Source of the DNA: Halorientalis pallida
GTDB taxonomy: Archaea > Halobacteriota > Halobacteria > Halobacteriales > Haloarculaceae
Reading direction: 5' to 3'
Length of the DNA stretch: 64,000 nt
NCBI RefSeq assembly: GCF_004118325.1
Contig: NZ_RDFA01000004.1
Location: forward strand, 1 to 64,000
The translations under genes were made by a program, and so were the position numbers. This document shows, piece by piece, positions 1 through 8,463 of the stretch. The notes beneath the pieces are model-generated. The model had not been told where the DNA came from. It ran no database searches and saw only the letters and a list, made by a program, of their open reading frames with translations. The first letter of the stretch is position 1. Each line of letters begins with the position of its first letter.

Positions 1-55
1 ACCACGTCGGCTGCTTGTCGGATTTGAAGTCCGTGAATCTGATCTCGGAGCTCAT
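1..55 (-). CDS. korB: 2-oxoacid:ferredoxin oxidoreductase, beta subunit (5' end only)
   Basis: Only the first 18 codons lie in the window: MSSEIRFTDFKSDKQPTW, read leftward from the ATG at 55. This is the usual N-terminus of archaeal beta subunits, which bind thiamine diphosphate and a 4Fe-4S cluster; those motifs lie beyond the edge. The ATG shares its A with the TAA stop of the alpha subunit, so the two are translationally coupled and form one heterodimeric enzyme. The call rests mainly on position and on the short N-terminal match. Confidence 0.8.
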   Translation of the reverse strand, partial: MSSEIRFTDFKSDKQPTW

Positions 56-1821
56 TATTCTGCCTCCACCTCGGTCGGTTCGCCGAGTTTCGCCTCGATT
101 TCCGCTGCGAGTTCGTCGGCCTTGAATCGCACGCCGTTGTACTTGTTGACACGCTTGACCCGCGTCAGCGTGTCGTGTTCGAGGAGGTCCGCGAACTGGC
201 CCGTGGAGTTACACTCCACGACGATGACCTCGCTCGCGGCCTCGATCTCCTCGGACAGGTCCGGACGGGGATGGATGTACGGCACCGAGATGAAGCGTAC
301 GTCGGTGCCACGCTCGTCGAGGAAGCCGAGGGCCTCTCGCATCGCGCCCTCGTTCGACCCCCACGAGATGACCAGGGTGTCGGCGTCCGGGTCACCGTAC
401 TCGCGGTAGTCCCAGTCTTCCTCCTCGCGGGCGGTGTCGACTTTCTGCTGGCGTTTGTCGACCTGCTCGATGCGCACGTCCGTGTCCTCGGTCCGGCGGC
501 CGAGTTCGTCGTGTTCGAGCCCGGTCGTCATGTGTGCGCCGCCGTCGGTCCCCGGGAAGGTCCGCGGGCTGACGCCGTCGGCGCTCGGGAAGTGGGGCTG
601 GAACTGCCCTTTCTCGTTTTGCCAGTCCGAAATCGAGTCCGCGCCGACGACCTTCCCGCGGTCGATCTCGACCGCGTCCATGTCGAAGGTCTCCGGCGGG
701 AACGTCTGCTCGGACACCGACATGGCCAGGTCCGAAACCAGGAAGACCGGCGTCTGATACTTCTCGGCGAGGTTGAACGCCTCGATGGTCTTCCAGAAAC
801 ACTCCGAGATGCTGGTCGGGGCGACGATGAAGCGTGGAACTTCGCCGTGCCCACCGTACAGGGCCATGTTGAGGTCGCCCTGTTCCTGTTTGGTCGGCAT
901 CCCGGTCGAAGGACCCGAGCGCTGGACGTCGGTGATGACCAGCGGCGTCTCGCTGGTGGCCACGAGCCCGAACGTCTCGGTCATCAGGTCGATCCCGGCA
1001 CCGGACGTGGCGGTCATCGCCCGCGCACCGGCCCGTGCCGCGCCGAGTGCCATGTTGATGGCCGCGAGTTCGTCTTCGGCCTGGACGACCTTCCCGCCGT
1101 AGGAGTCGAGCCGGCCGGTCAGGTACTCCATGATGCTGGTCGCCGGCGTGATCGGGTAGCCCGAATAGAACCGGCAACCGGCGGCGATGGCACCCATGCC
1201 GAGCGCTTCGTTGCCGTTCAGGAGGACGTAGTCGTTGTCGGTGGTCTCGACGTCGTAGTCGGCGTCGTAGTCACACTCCTCCTGGACGTACTCCTGGCCC
1301 AGGCGGGCGGCCGTCTTGTTGTTCTCGACGATGGCCTGACCCTTGTCTTTGAACCGCTTGTCCAGCGATTCGTCGAGGTTCTCGATGGGGAAGTTCGTCA
1401 CCTCACAGGCGGCCCCGAGCGCGACGATGTTGCGCATGATGGCGCCACCGGCGTCCTCCGCCAGCGACTTCAGGGGCACGTCGAGTCCGATCATTCCTTC
1501 GGGAATCTCGACGTCCTGCATCGTGGTTCGCTCGCCGTCGTAGATGATGACGCTCCCCTCGTGGAGCTCGTTCATGTTCTCGTCGATGGTTCGCTCGGTG
1601 AGCGCGATGAGAATGTCGAGTCTGTCGACCACACTCTCGACTTGCTCGACCGAGGTGCGTATCTTGTACGCCGTGTACCCACCACGGATACGCGACGCGA
1701 AGTCCTTGGAGGTGAAGACGTGGCGACCGGCACGGGACAGAGCTTGTGCGAAAATCTTGCCCGTAGAGTCGATCCCGTCGCCAGCTTCACCGCCGATGGC
1801 CCAATTGAGGTCCGCGGGCAT
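55..1821 (-). CDS. korA: 2-oxoacid:ferredoxin oxidoreductase, alpha subunit (gamma-alpha fusion)
   Basis: 588 residues. It oxidatively decarboxylates a 2-oxoacid to acyl-CoA and passes electrons to ferredoxin. Residues 1-190 are the gamma domain (AIGGEAGDGIDSTGK near the start, then FTSKDFASRIRGGYTAYK). Residues of about 205-430 are the pyruvate:ferredoxin N-terminal domain, with SGYPITPATSIMEYL. The C-terminal third is domain II. The length fits archaeal KorA, in which gamma and alpha are fused. A TATA-like GGCTTTTGC lies about 30 nt upstream. Whether 2-oxoglutarate or pyruvate is the substrate cannot be read here; KorA is favoured over PorA by length and N-terminus. Confidence 0.88.
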   Translation of the reverse strand: MPADLNWAIGGEAGDGIDSTGKIFAQALSRAGRHVFTSKDFASRIRGGYTAYKIRTSVEQVESVVDRLDILIALTERTIDENMNELHEGSVIIYDGERTTMQDVEIPEGMIGLDVPLKSLAEDAGGAIMRNIVALGAACEVTNFPIENLDESLDKRFKDKGQAIVENNKTAARLGQEYVQEECDYDADYDVETTDNDYVLLNGNEALGMGAIAAGCRFYSGYPITPATSIMEYLTGRLDSYGGKVVQAEDELAAINMALGAARAGARAMTATSGAGIDLMTETFGLVATSETPLVITDVQRSGPSTGMPTKQEQGDLNMALYGGHGEVPRFIVAPTSISECFWKTIEAFNLAEKYQTPVFLVSDLAMSVSEQTFPPETFDMDAVEIDRGKVVGADSISDWQNEKGQFQPHFPSADGVSPRTFPGTDGGAHMTTGLEHDELGRRTEDTDVRIEQVDKRQQKVDTAREEEDWDYREYGDPDADTLVISWGSNEGAMREALGFLDERGTDVRFISVPYIHPRPDLSEEIEAASEVIVVECNSTGQFADLLEHDTLTRVKRVNKYNGVRFKADELAAEIEAKLGEPTEVEAE

Positions 1822-1963
1822 ACTAGCGACCAGCTACCCAGCCACGACGCAAAAGCCTTCTGCAATAGGTGTTCAGGCCTGCAAATCGATCAGTTAAATG
1901 ACTGTACGTCCATTTCTCTCCGGATCGAAAGCACCTTTCGGCAAGGGCCCTCAGAGGAGAAAT

Positions 1964-2605
1964 ATGGAAGACGAACCCGTCTCCGTCGCCGCCGTCACGT
2001 CGGTCGGTCAGAACGCCATCGCCATCGCCTTCGAGTCGCCCGCCGATTTCTCGGCCCGTCCGGGGCAGTTCGTCAAGCTCGTCGCCGAGGTCGACGGCGA
2101 ACGCGAGAGCCGGTTTTACACCATCTCCTCCTCTGACGTGGAAGACACCTTCGAGGTCACCGTCGAGATCGACCCCGACGGGGCGCTCGGCCCGATCCTC
2201 GCCGAGCTGGAAGCCGGCGACACCGTGACGATCTCCGGCCCCTACGGCAACGCCTACTACGAGGACGAACCCCGGGCAGTGATTCTCGCAGGCGGTCCGG
2301 GCGTCGGTCCCGCGGTCGGCATCGCCCGTCGCACGCTCGCGGACGGCAACGAAGCCGCCATCGTCTACCGAGACGACGACCCCATCCACGAGGACGCCCT
2401 CGACGACCTCGCTGCCGAGGGCGTCACGGTCCACGTGCTCGACGCAGACGACGACATGGGCGAGGCCACGACCGAGGTCTTGTCCCACGACGAGGGCGAA
2501 CAGGTGTTCGTGTACGGCTTCGCCGACTTCCTCGACGCCGCGACGACGGCCATCGACGCGGCCGGCGGCAACCCCGACGCCGCCAAGGTCGAGAACTTCG
2601 GCTAG
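1964..2605 (+). CDS. FAD/NAD(P)-binding oxidoreductase, ferredoxin reductase-like
   Basis: 213 residues. Flavoprotein reductase fold: an N-terminal FAD-binding barrel with RFYTISS and GPYGNAYYE, then an NAD(P)-binding half with LAGGPGVGPAVGIAR. It ends without an iron-sulfur domain, so it resembles stand-alone reductases that move electrons between NAD(P)H and ferredoxin or another carrier. The ATG at 1964 follows GAGGAG at 1954-1959, a good Shine-Dalgarno; an upstream in-frame ATG at 1898 lacks one. The gene is divergent from the ferredoxin oxidoreductase operon. The true partner is unknown. Confidence 0.8.
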   Translation: MEDEPVSVAAVTSVGQNAIAIAFESPADFSARPGQFVKLVAEVDGERESRFYTISSSDVEDTFEVTVEIDPDGALGPILAELEAGDTVTISGPYGNAYYEDEPRAVILAGGPGVGPAVGIARRTLADGNEAAIVYRDDDPIHEDALDDLAAEGVTVHVLDADDDMGEATTEVLSHDEGEQVFVYGFADFLDAATTAIDAAGGNPDAAKVENFG

Positions 2606-2651
2606 CCCGGCGAAACACGGGTGAGGTTTAACCCACGCCGGTCGGTACTCG

Positions 2652-3044
2652 GTGGCGATGCACGCGTGTCGGTGGGCCCGCCTCGCGGGCCGGATCGGTG
2701 CCTGTCTGCTCCTCGTGAGCGCGGTCACGGTACTCGCCACTCCGGGAGCCGCCTTCGGCGCGGCGACCGTCCAGGCCCAGGAGACCGCCAACGGGACGGC
2801 CACGAACGCGACCGGCAACGGCTCCCAGCTCCAGACGGCCGCCAGTGACGGCGACGACGGCGGCGGTGGGATCGTCGGGACCCTGCTGGGGCTCGTCGAT
2901 GGGCTGTTCGGGCTCCTCGGCGGTGTCGTTGGCGTCCTCCTCGGTTTCCTCGACAGTACCGTCGGCCACGCGCTGGTCGGGATTCCGCTGGGGATCTACC
3001 TCGGCCTGAAGATCATCGCGCTCTACCTGGAGTACTACGAGTAG
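2652..3044 (+). CDS. small exported/membrane protein of unknown function
   Basis: 130 residues from GTG 2652 (an ATG at 2658 is equally possible). A signal-like segment (LLLVSAVTVLATPGAAFGA) is followed by an Asn/Thr/Gly/Asp-rich stretch, then a long glycine- and leucine-rich hydrophobic region (GLVDGLFGLLGGVVGVLLG and GIPLGIYLGLKIIALYL), giving two or three membrane segments. The C-terminus EYYE is acidic and short. I recognise no family. It stands 46 nt after the flavin reductase and 44 nt before the hydrolase, all in the same direction. Confidence 0.6.
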   Translation: MAMHACRWARLAGRIGACLLLVSAVTVLATPGAAFGAATVQAQETANGTATNATGNGSQLQTAASDGDDGGGGIVGTLLGLVDGLFGLLGGVVGVLLGFLDSTVGHALVGIPLGIYLGLKIIALYLEYYE

Positions 3045-3088
3045 CCGCGTCCCGAACCGTTATTCGGGGGGCGACACCACGGTGGGGC

Positions 3089-4042
3089 ATGGGACTGCGC
3101 GACGCGCTCGGCGAGTGGTTCGGGGGCGGCGACGAGACGGCGACGAAACCGGGCCCCGAAGGGTCCGACGCACTCGAGCTGGCGGCGGAGATCGCCGCGA
3201 ACCCCCGAACCGTCACCCTCCGTGACGGCCGGGAGCTTGGCTACGCGACCGTGGGCGACCCCGACGGCGACCCCCTGCTATTGTTCCACGGGTTCCCCAA
3301 CTCCCGGGTGTTTGCGGCGGCGTTCGACGCGGTGGGACGCGAGCAGGGCGTCCGCGTGATCGCCCCCGAACGGCCGGGGGTCGGCGTCTCCGACCCTGAC
3401 CCGGATCGGACCCTGACCGACTGGCCGGCCGACGTGGCGGATCTGTCTGATGCGCTCGACCTCGACGGATTTCCCGTCCTCGGGATCTCCGCCGGCGGCC
3501 CCTACGCCGCAGCGACGGCGGCGCTGCTCGACCAGCGCGTCGAGCGAGCGGGGATCGTCTGTGGCCTCGGCCCGATGGCGGCGGTCGGTCTCCGGGATCG
3601 GCTCTGGTACTACAGCGCCCGTTTCCTGTCGCCAGCGACGAAACTCGGGCTGTGGCTCGGCGGCCGGCAGGCCCTCGACGACCGGGACGCCTTCCTCGAA
3701 TCGATGGCCGACAGCGCCGCGCCGGCGGACGGGCCGGTCTGGACGGGCGAGTTGGGGAAAGTCGTCCACGCGAGCATGGTGGAATCGCGCCGCCACCACG
3801 GCCTCGATCCGCTGGTAACCGAGACGGCCCTGTTCGGCCGGCCGTGGGGCTTCGACCTCGGAGCGATTTCCGTTCCGACGTGGCTGTGGTACGGGAAAGA
3901 AGACACCGTCGTCCCACCGGCGATGGGGCTGTTCCTGGCCGACGCCATCCCGACCGCCGAATCGCACTTCTACCCCGACCTGGGGCACCTCTCGACGGTC
4001 GCGGAGACCGAACGCGAGGTCTTCGAGACGCTCTCGGGCTGA
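3089..4042 (+). CDS. alpha/beta hydrolase
   Basis: 317 residues. Classical alpha/beta-hydrolase fold. The oxyanion region is LLFHGFPNSR (residues 64-73). The nucleophile is Ser134 in GISAGG, the likely acid is Asp272 (KEDTVVPP) and the catalytic His is His300 (DLGHLS). A lid-like insertion lies between about residues 165 and 255. The family covers esterases, epoxide hydrolases and related enzymes, so the substrate is open. The N-terminal 40 residues are acidic and variable, a halophilic trait. The ATG lies directly after GGGGC; no alternative start is convincing. Confidence 0.85.
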   Translation: MGLRDALGEWFGGGDETATKPGPEGSDALELAAEIAANPRTVTLRDGRELGYATVGDPDGDPLLLFHGFPNSRVFAAAFDAVGREQGVRVIAPERPGVGVSDPDPDRTLTDWPADVADLSDALDLDGFPVLGISAGGPYAAATAALLDQRVERAGIVCGLGPMAAVGLRDRLWYYSARFLSPATKLGLWLGGRQALDDRDAFLESMADSAAPADGPVWTGELGKVVHASMVESRRHHGLDPLVTETALFGRPWGFDLGAISVPTWLWYGKEDTVVPPAMGLFLADAIPTAESHFYPDLGHLSTVAETEREVFETLSG

Positions 4043-4097
4043 GTCGTTCTGCCGGGTCGGAGGACATTTCAGTGCGAACGAAAAGGGTGGAACGAAG

Positions 4098-4676
4098 ATG
4101 GCTCGCGACGTGAATCGGACGGAGGTCGACCGGCGGCAGGACCGACTGCTGTCGGAGTACGACGACGTGCCCGTCCGGGAGGAACACGAGGAGGTCCCCG
4201 CCGACGTGTTTCCGGAGTTGCGCGACCTGGCCACGGAAGGGTACACCGGCGGCGGCTACGTCTGGGTGGTCCGCGAGCCCCCCGAGACGGCACCCCTCTC
4301 GGAGTCGCTCCCGGCCGACATCCAAGAGGACCGGCGCGTCCTGATGATCCTCTCGCGGGGGTCGACCCGGTGGGGCCTGCCCGGCGGCGGCCGGGAGTGT
4401 GGCGAGTCCTACGAGGAGGCCGCGGTCCGAGAGGTCCGGGAGGAGACCGGAATCGACTGTCGGATCGTCGACCCGTTCCTGATCCGGCGCCGGGTCAGCG
4501 TTTCGAAAGGTGATCACGACGAACGGCTCCACACGCTGTGGGTCTTCTTCGACGGTCGCTACGAGGGGGGCCACCTCGCCATCCAACCGGGCGAGCTCAA
4601 CGGTGCAGCGTGGTTCGCCCAGCCACCCGCGCGGATGCACCCCGAGGGCGAGTTCCGCGCCGCGGACTGGGACTGA
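4098..4676 (+). CDS. NUDIX hydrolase
   Basis: 192 residues. The NUDIX box covers residues 97-119, beginning GGGRECGESYEEAAVREVRE and ending ETG, so it keeps the Mg2+-binding REXXEE core. About 85 residues precede the box, with a conserved GGGYVWVVREPPE segment, longer than in minimal NUDIX enzymes. Such enzymes cleave nucleoside diphosphates linked to another moiety; the specific substrate cannot be inferred. The gene follows the alpha/beta hydrolase by 55 nt in the same direction. Confidence 0.88.
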   Translation: MARDVNRTEVDRRQDRLLSEYDDVPVREEHEEVPADVFPELRDLATEGYTGGGYVWVVREPPETAPLSESLPADIQEDRRVLMILSRGSTRWGLPGGGRECGESYEEAAVREVREETGIDCRIVDPFLIRRRVSVSKGDHDERLHTLWVFFDGRYEGGHLAIQPGELNGAAWFAQPPARMHPEGEFRAADWD

Positions 4677-4745
4677 CCGTTATCAGTGTCGATAATACGG
4701 GAAGTACTTTTTACTCCGTCAAGAAACATATTCGTTCAAGAGACA

Positions 4746-4762
4746 CTGCCTCCGAGAGGCAG
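4746..4762. promoter_or_regulatory. perfect hairpin in the 5' leader of the sensor kinase
   Basis: CTGCCTC-CGA-GAGGCAG: seven perfect pairs around a 3-nt loop, ending 17 nt before the kinase ATG at 4780. A TATA-like run (TACTTTTTACTC, about 4704-4715) predicts transcription from near 4738, so the hairpin would lie in a leader of about 40 nt. That is unusual among the mostly leaderless genes here. A regulatory role is inference. Confidence 0.5.
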
Positions 4763-4779
4763 ATGTACCGATCACGCCA

Positions 4780-6609
4780 ATGTTCCAGTACAGTGTCTAC
4801 GTCCCCCTGCTGTTGCTCGTCGCGGGTATCTCCGCAGCGGCCGCATACTATGGGTACGCAAAGCGCGACCGGCGGGGAGTCATCTGGTACGCCGGAGCGA
4901 TGGCCAGCATCGCGGCGTGGTCGCTGTTTCTGGGCCTGACGGTGGCGGGGACGAGCTACCAGTGGAAACTGGTCTTCTTCTCGGGGTTTCTCGTCTCGAG
5001 TGTGTCCCTCTGTAGCTGCTGGTTTTTGTTCGCGGCCGCTTACACAGGACACTACGACAGATTGCCGCGCTATCTGCCCCATGCGCTCCTCGTCGTCCCG
5101 TTCGTGTACGTCCCGGCGACGCTGACGAACCCAGCACACGACCTGGTGATCGTGAACCCTCGACTCGTCACGGAGAACGGAACGGTGTTACTGGCCTACG
5201 ATGCCTGGGGCCCGGTCGCCTGGGGATTCGTCGGGCTGACCTACACGTTGCTGGTGACGGCGACCGCTCTCCTGTTCCGGAAGGCCCTGCACTCCCGGAA
5301 CGTCTACCGGAAGCTGAGTCTGGTCCTCGGGTTCGGTGGCCTGTCGATGTGGATCGGGAACGTGATCACCATCGCCGGGTTCAGCCCGTTCCCGCACATG
5401 ATGATCGTTCCACTGTCGTTTCTCTTCTGGGGGGCAGTCGGACTCGTAATCTTCACGAGTATCAGATTCGTCCAGATGATCCCGATCAACGCCATCCTCG
5501 CCCGGTTCAGTTCGCGGTTCGACGACGTGTTGCCGCTGGCGCGTGACTTCGTGATCGAGGAGATCGATAGCGGCGTCATGATCCTCGACGCCGACGGGCG
5601 GATCGTCGACATCAACTCGACGGGCCGGAAGATGCTGGGACTGGAAGGCCGAGTCGTCGGCAAACCCGTCTTCGACGTGGTCGAGCTAGAGAAGTACTGG
5701 GACGACTACGAGGAGGGCGAACTGCTGGACGAACGCCGGGACCAGATCTGGGTCCAGGCATCACCGACCGAGGAACGGTGTTACGACGTCAACATCTCCG
5801 ACATCGAGGACAAGAACGGGGACTTCGCCGGGCAGAGCGTTCTGCTGTACGACGTGACCGAGCAGAAAGAGCGCGAAGAACAGCTCCGCCAGCGCGAGGA
5901 GGAACTGCGCCAGCAGAAACAGGGCCTGGAACAGCAGAAACAGCAACTCGAACACCAGAACGAGCGGCTGGACCGCTTCGCCAGCATCGTCTCCCACGAC
6001 CTGCGGAACCCGCTGAACGTCGCCACCGGCCACGTCGAACTGCTGGACGCCAAACTCGACGGCGAACATCGGGAGAGCGTCGACGAAATGGACACCGCCC
6101 ACGAACGGATGCGGGACATCATCGACGACGCGCTCACGCTGGCCCGCTCGGGGAAGGCTATCACCGAGAAAGAGGACGTCGACGTGGGCTCGGTCGCGAC
6201 CGAGGCCTGGGAGAACGTCGATACCGATCGGGCGACGCTCGATCACGACCTCGACCTCCGACTGGAGAGCGACCGGGACCGCCTGCTCAACGTCTTCGAG
6301 AACCTCTACCGGAACGCCCTCGATCACAACGACGGTGCTCTCACGATTCGGATCGGGACGCTCGCGGACGACACCGGCTTCTACGTCGAAGACGACGGCG
6401 AGGGCATCCCCGAAGACGAGCGCGACGAGGTCCTCGAACAGGGCTACACGACCCACGAGGAGGGCACTGGCCTCGGACTCGCCATCGTCCGGGACATCGT
6501 CGGGGCCCACGGCTGGGAGCTGTCCATCGCCGAAGGCCCCGAGGGCGGCGCGCGCTTCGAGATCGAGTGTTTCCGCGAGCCGGTCGAGGTCGGGACTGCG
6601 ACGGCCTAG
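4780..6609 (+). CDS. sensor histidine kinase with 7TM N-terminal domain and PAS domain
   Basis: 609 residues. The first 230 residues hold about seven membrane helices (histidine kinase N-terminal 7TM type). A PAS domain follows at about 255-365 (GVMILDADGRIVDINSTG). Next comes a Gln/Glu-rich coiled coil (QLRQREEELRQQKQGLEQ), the HisKA phospho-acceptor His406 in SIVSHDLRNPL, and a HATPase with N box NLYRNALDHND, G1 DDGEGIPEDE and G2 GTGLGLAIV. All catalytic motifs are intact, so it should autophosphorylate. No response regulator is adjacent, as is common for haloarchaeal kinases. Its stop overlaps the convergent epimerase stop through CTAG. Confidence 0.9.
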   Translation: MFQYSVYVPLLLLVAGISAAAAYYGYAKRDRRGVIWYAGAMASIAAWSLFLGLTVAGTSYQWKLVFFSGFLVSSVSLCSCWFLFAAAYTGHYDRLPRYLPHALLVVPFVYVPATLTNPAHDLVIVNPRLVTENGTVLLAYDAWGPVAWGFVGLTYTLLVTATALLFRKALHSRNVYRKLSLVLGFGGLSMWIGNVITIAGFSPFPHMMIVPLSFLFWGAVGLVIFTSIRFVQMIPINAILARFSSRFDDVLPLARDFVIEEIDSGVMILDADGRIVDINSTGRKMLGLEGRVVGKPVFDVVELEKYWDDYEEGELLDERRDQIWVQASPTEERCYDVNISDIEDKNGDFAGQSVLLYDVTEQKEREEQLRQREEELRQQKQGLEQQKQQLEHQNERLDRFASIVSHDLRNPLNVATGHVELLDAKLDGEHRESVDEMDTAHERMRDIIDDALTLARSGKAITEKEDVDVGSVATEAWENVDTDRATLDHDLDLRLESDRDRLLNVFENLYRNALDHNDGALTIRIGTLADDTGFYVEDDGEGIPEDERDEVLEQGYTTHEEGTGLGLAIVRDIVGAHGWELSIAEGPEGGARFEIECFREPVEVGTATA

Positions 6610-6992
6610 TGTTCGACGAATTCGAGCAAGACGCCACCCGTGGATTTTGGGTGCAGGAAGGCCACGTCGTGCCCCCAGGCCCCGCCTCGGGGTTCCTCGT
6701 CGATCAACTCGACACCCGCCTCCCGGGCTCGGGCCAGCGCGGCTTCGATGTCGTCGGTGGCCACCGCGAGGTGGTGGATGCCCGGGCCGTTCCGGTCGAG
6801 ATACGAGGCGATGGTACCCTCGTCGTCCAGCGGTTCGAGTACCTCGAAGAAGCCGTTCTCGAGGTCGAGAAAGACCACCTGCATCCGGTCGAACTGTTCC
6901 TCGTGGGCGACCGTGGCGTCGAACAGCGTCGCGTACTGTTCGGTGAGCGCGTCGGCGTCGTCGGTCGCGATGCCCGCGTGATCGAACTGCAT
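6606..6992 (-). CDS. mce: methylmalonyl-CoA epimerase
   Basis: 128 residues. VOC-fold enzyme that interconverts (R)- and (S)-methylmalonyl-CoA, linking propionyl-CoA carboxylation to the mutase. Features: MQFDHAGIATDDADALTEQY at the start, GPGIHHLAVATDDIEAAL in the middle and a metal-binding Glu near the end (GGVLLEFVEH). The length is typical. Methylmalonyl-CoA mutase large subunit is encoded at 8576-10255 on the same strand, three genes away, which supports the call. The TAG stop lies in a CTAG shared with the convergent kinase. Confidence 0.92.
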   Translation of the reverse strand: MQFDHAGIATDDADALTEQYATLFDATVAHEEQFDRMQVVFLDLENGFFEVLEPLDDEGTIASYLDRNGPGIHHLAVATDDIEAALARAREAGVELIDEEPRGGAWGHDVAFLHPKSTGGVLLEFVEH

Positions 6993-7099
6993 ACCACGAC
7001 TGCGAGCGGCGGGACAATCAGCCCTGCGACGGCCGCGAGTATGTGTGCGGTGTGGTAACTGTCATCAATTACTAAGACGGTTCGCCGTGACCGTGTGGT

Positions 7100-7828
7100 A
7101 TGGAAGCACCGAAACCGGGGCGACTGGACGACGACAGGCAGCGGATCTACGAGTACGTCGAGCGCGAGGGGCGCGTCGAGCCCGAGCGGGCGCGGGCGGC
7201 ACTGGGGTTCGAACACCGTCGCTTCGGCCACCACTGCTCGATGCTCAAGCGCGACGGCTACCTGACCGAGCGCGATGGCGAGTTGGAGATCGCGATGGAC
7301 CCAGGCACGGCCGAGCAGTACGAGATCGACGGGCTCACGGTGACGATCCGCCCGGCCCGGCAGGACGACATCACGGGCATCGTGGGCACCCTCCGGCAGG
7401 TCGCCGGCGAGGGGAGCTACATCGAAGCGGAGAGCGTCGCCCAGCAACTCGACTACGAGGACTCCCTGCTCCGGCACAACGAGTTCGAGTCCCGCGTGTT
7501 CTTCGTCGCCACCGTGGGCGATGAGGTCGTCGGGTGGGTCCACCTGGAGATTCCCGAGCTCGACAAACTCCACCACACCGCGGAGTTGACCATCGGACTG
7601 GTCGAGGCCCACCGCGGTCACGGGATCGGGAGTCGCCTGCTGGAGCACGGCCTCGACTGGGCCGAGGAGATGGACCTGACGAAGGTGTACAACAGTTTCC
7701 CGGCGACCAACGAGGGTGCGATCGAGTTCTTCGAGGCCCACGGCGGGGCGGTCGAAGCCGTCCGCGAGGACCACTACCGGATCGACGGCGAACCGGTCGA
7801 CGAGGTGATGATGGCGGTCACGCTGTAG
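7100..7828 (+). CDS. GNAT acetyltransferase with N-terminal winged-helix-like domain
   Basis: 242 residues. Residues of about 8-62 look like a small winged helix (RQRIYEYVEREGRVEPERAR, then MLKRDGYLTERDGELEI). Residues of about 75-240 are a GNAT domain with the acetyl-CoA pyrophosphate loop EAHRGHGIGSRLLEHGL and the strand FPATNEGAIEFFEAHG. The domain pair suggests either self-regulation or acetylation of a nucleic-acid-associated target; neither is shown by the sequence. A TATA-like TTACTAAG stands about 30 nt upstream, consistent with a leaderless message. Confidence 0.82.
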   Translation: MEAPKPGRLDDDRQRIYEYVEREGRVEPERARAALGFEHRRFGHHCSMLKRDGYLTERDGELEIAMDPGTAEQYEIDGLTVTIRPARQDDITGIVGTLRQVAGEGSYIEAESVAQQLDYEDSLLRHNEFESRVFFVATVGDEVVGWVHLEIPELDKLHHTAELTIGLVEAHRGHGIGSRLLEHGLDWAEEMDLTKVYNSFPATNEGAIEFFEAHGGAVEAVREDHYRIDGEPVDEVMMAVTL

Positions 7829-7840
7829 CGTCAGGGGGAC

Positions 7841-8032
7841 CTACTCCGGGTCGAAGATGTCCTCGATCCGGCACTCGAAGTAGGCGGCCAGCTCGAAGGC
7901 CAGTTCCAGCGAGGGGTCGTACCGGCCGCGCTCGATGGAGTTGATCGTCTGTCGGGTCACGTCTACCTCGGCGGCCAGGTCGGCCTGGCTCAGGTCGTGC
8001 TCCTCGCGCCGGTCGCGCAGGTCGTTTTTCAT
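7841..8032 (-). CDS. XRE-family HTH transcriptional regulator
   Basis: 63 residues from the ATG at 8032. Almost the entire protein is one helix-turn-helix of the Cro/C1 type: LSQADLAAEVDVTRQTINSI then ERGRYDPSLELAFELA and CRIEDIF. Such mini-regulators usually act as dimers on short palindromes. The ATG overlaps the stop of the DUF2178-like membrane protein (ATGA), so the two are co-translated. Upstream of the operon is a tandem palindromic array (8464-8512) that is the natural candidate for its binding site, which would mean autoregulation. An in-frame upstream codon would add 12 residues but lies inside the membrane-protein gene. Confidence 0.88.
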   Translation of the reverse strand: MKNDLRDRREEHDLSQADLAAEVDVTRQTINSIERGRYDPSLELAFELAAYFECRIEDIFDPE

Positions 8033-8448
8033 GCGTTGTAGCGAACGACGGTGTAGACGACCCCCCACAGCAGAAAGAGGGCGGAGTAGGCGTAGATTCC
8101 GCCCCAGACGACCGGGGGGATGGTGTAGTAACCGAGGTTGTCGAGCAGGTAGAGGCCGATCACGACGGGGAGGCCGATGTAGGCAGCGATCATGATTGTC
8201 GCGCCGCTTGCCCGCTCGTTGAGCCGCTGTTCCCGTTCGTCCGTCAGCTGGACGGAACTCGCGAACTGCAAGTACAGCAGGGCCGCGATTCCGCCGAGGC
8301 AGGCGACCGCGTACACGACGAGGCCGGCGAGGGTCTGGTCGAGCAACATTCCGGCGAAGAAACTCACGATCCCCACCGCGAAGACGGCCATGATGATTCG
8401 ATTGTACCGCTGTCCTCTGCGCGCTGGATGTTCCTGTGTCGTCGACAT
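8029..8448 (-). CDS. DUF2178-like four-helix membrane protein
   Basis: 139 residues. Four predicted membrane helices in two hairpins: RIIMAVFAVGIVSFFAGMLL and VVYAVACLGGIAALLYL, then IMIAAYIGLPVVIGLYLL and AYSALFLLWGVVYTVV. Between them is a charged link QLTDEREQRLNERASG. This DEREQ..ERAS motif and the coupling with an XRE mini-regulator match proteins I associate with DUF2178; no biochemical role is known to me. It is first in a two-gene operon with the regulator. Confidence 0.75.
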   Translation of the reverse strand: MSTTQEHPARRGQRYNRIIMAVFAVGIVSFFAGMLLDQTLAGLVVYAVACLGGIAALLYLQFASSVQLTDEREQRLNERASGATIMIAAYIGLPVVIGLYLLDNLGYYTIPPVVWGGIYAYSALFLLWGVVYTVVRYNA

Positions 8449-8463
8449 GGTTTTCAGGGCGGT

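Noticed and set aside
1898-1963. Upstream ATG for the flavin reductase adding 22 residues
   Set aside because: The extra residues do not look like coding halophilic sequence and the Shine-Dalgarno lies before the later ATG at 1964.
175-2136. Long plus-strand open frame opposite korA
   Set aside because: It is the antisense shadow of the korA gene, produced by GC-rich third positions; it has no promoter, no domain and overlaps the start region of another real gene.
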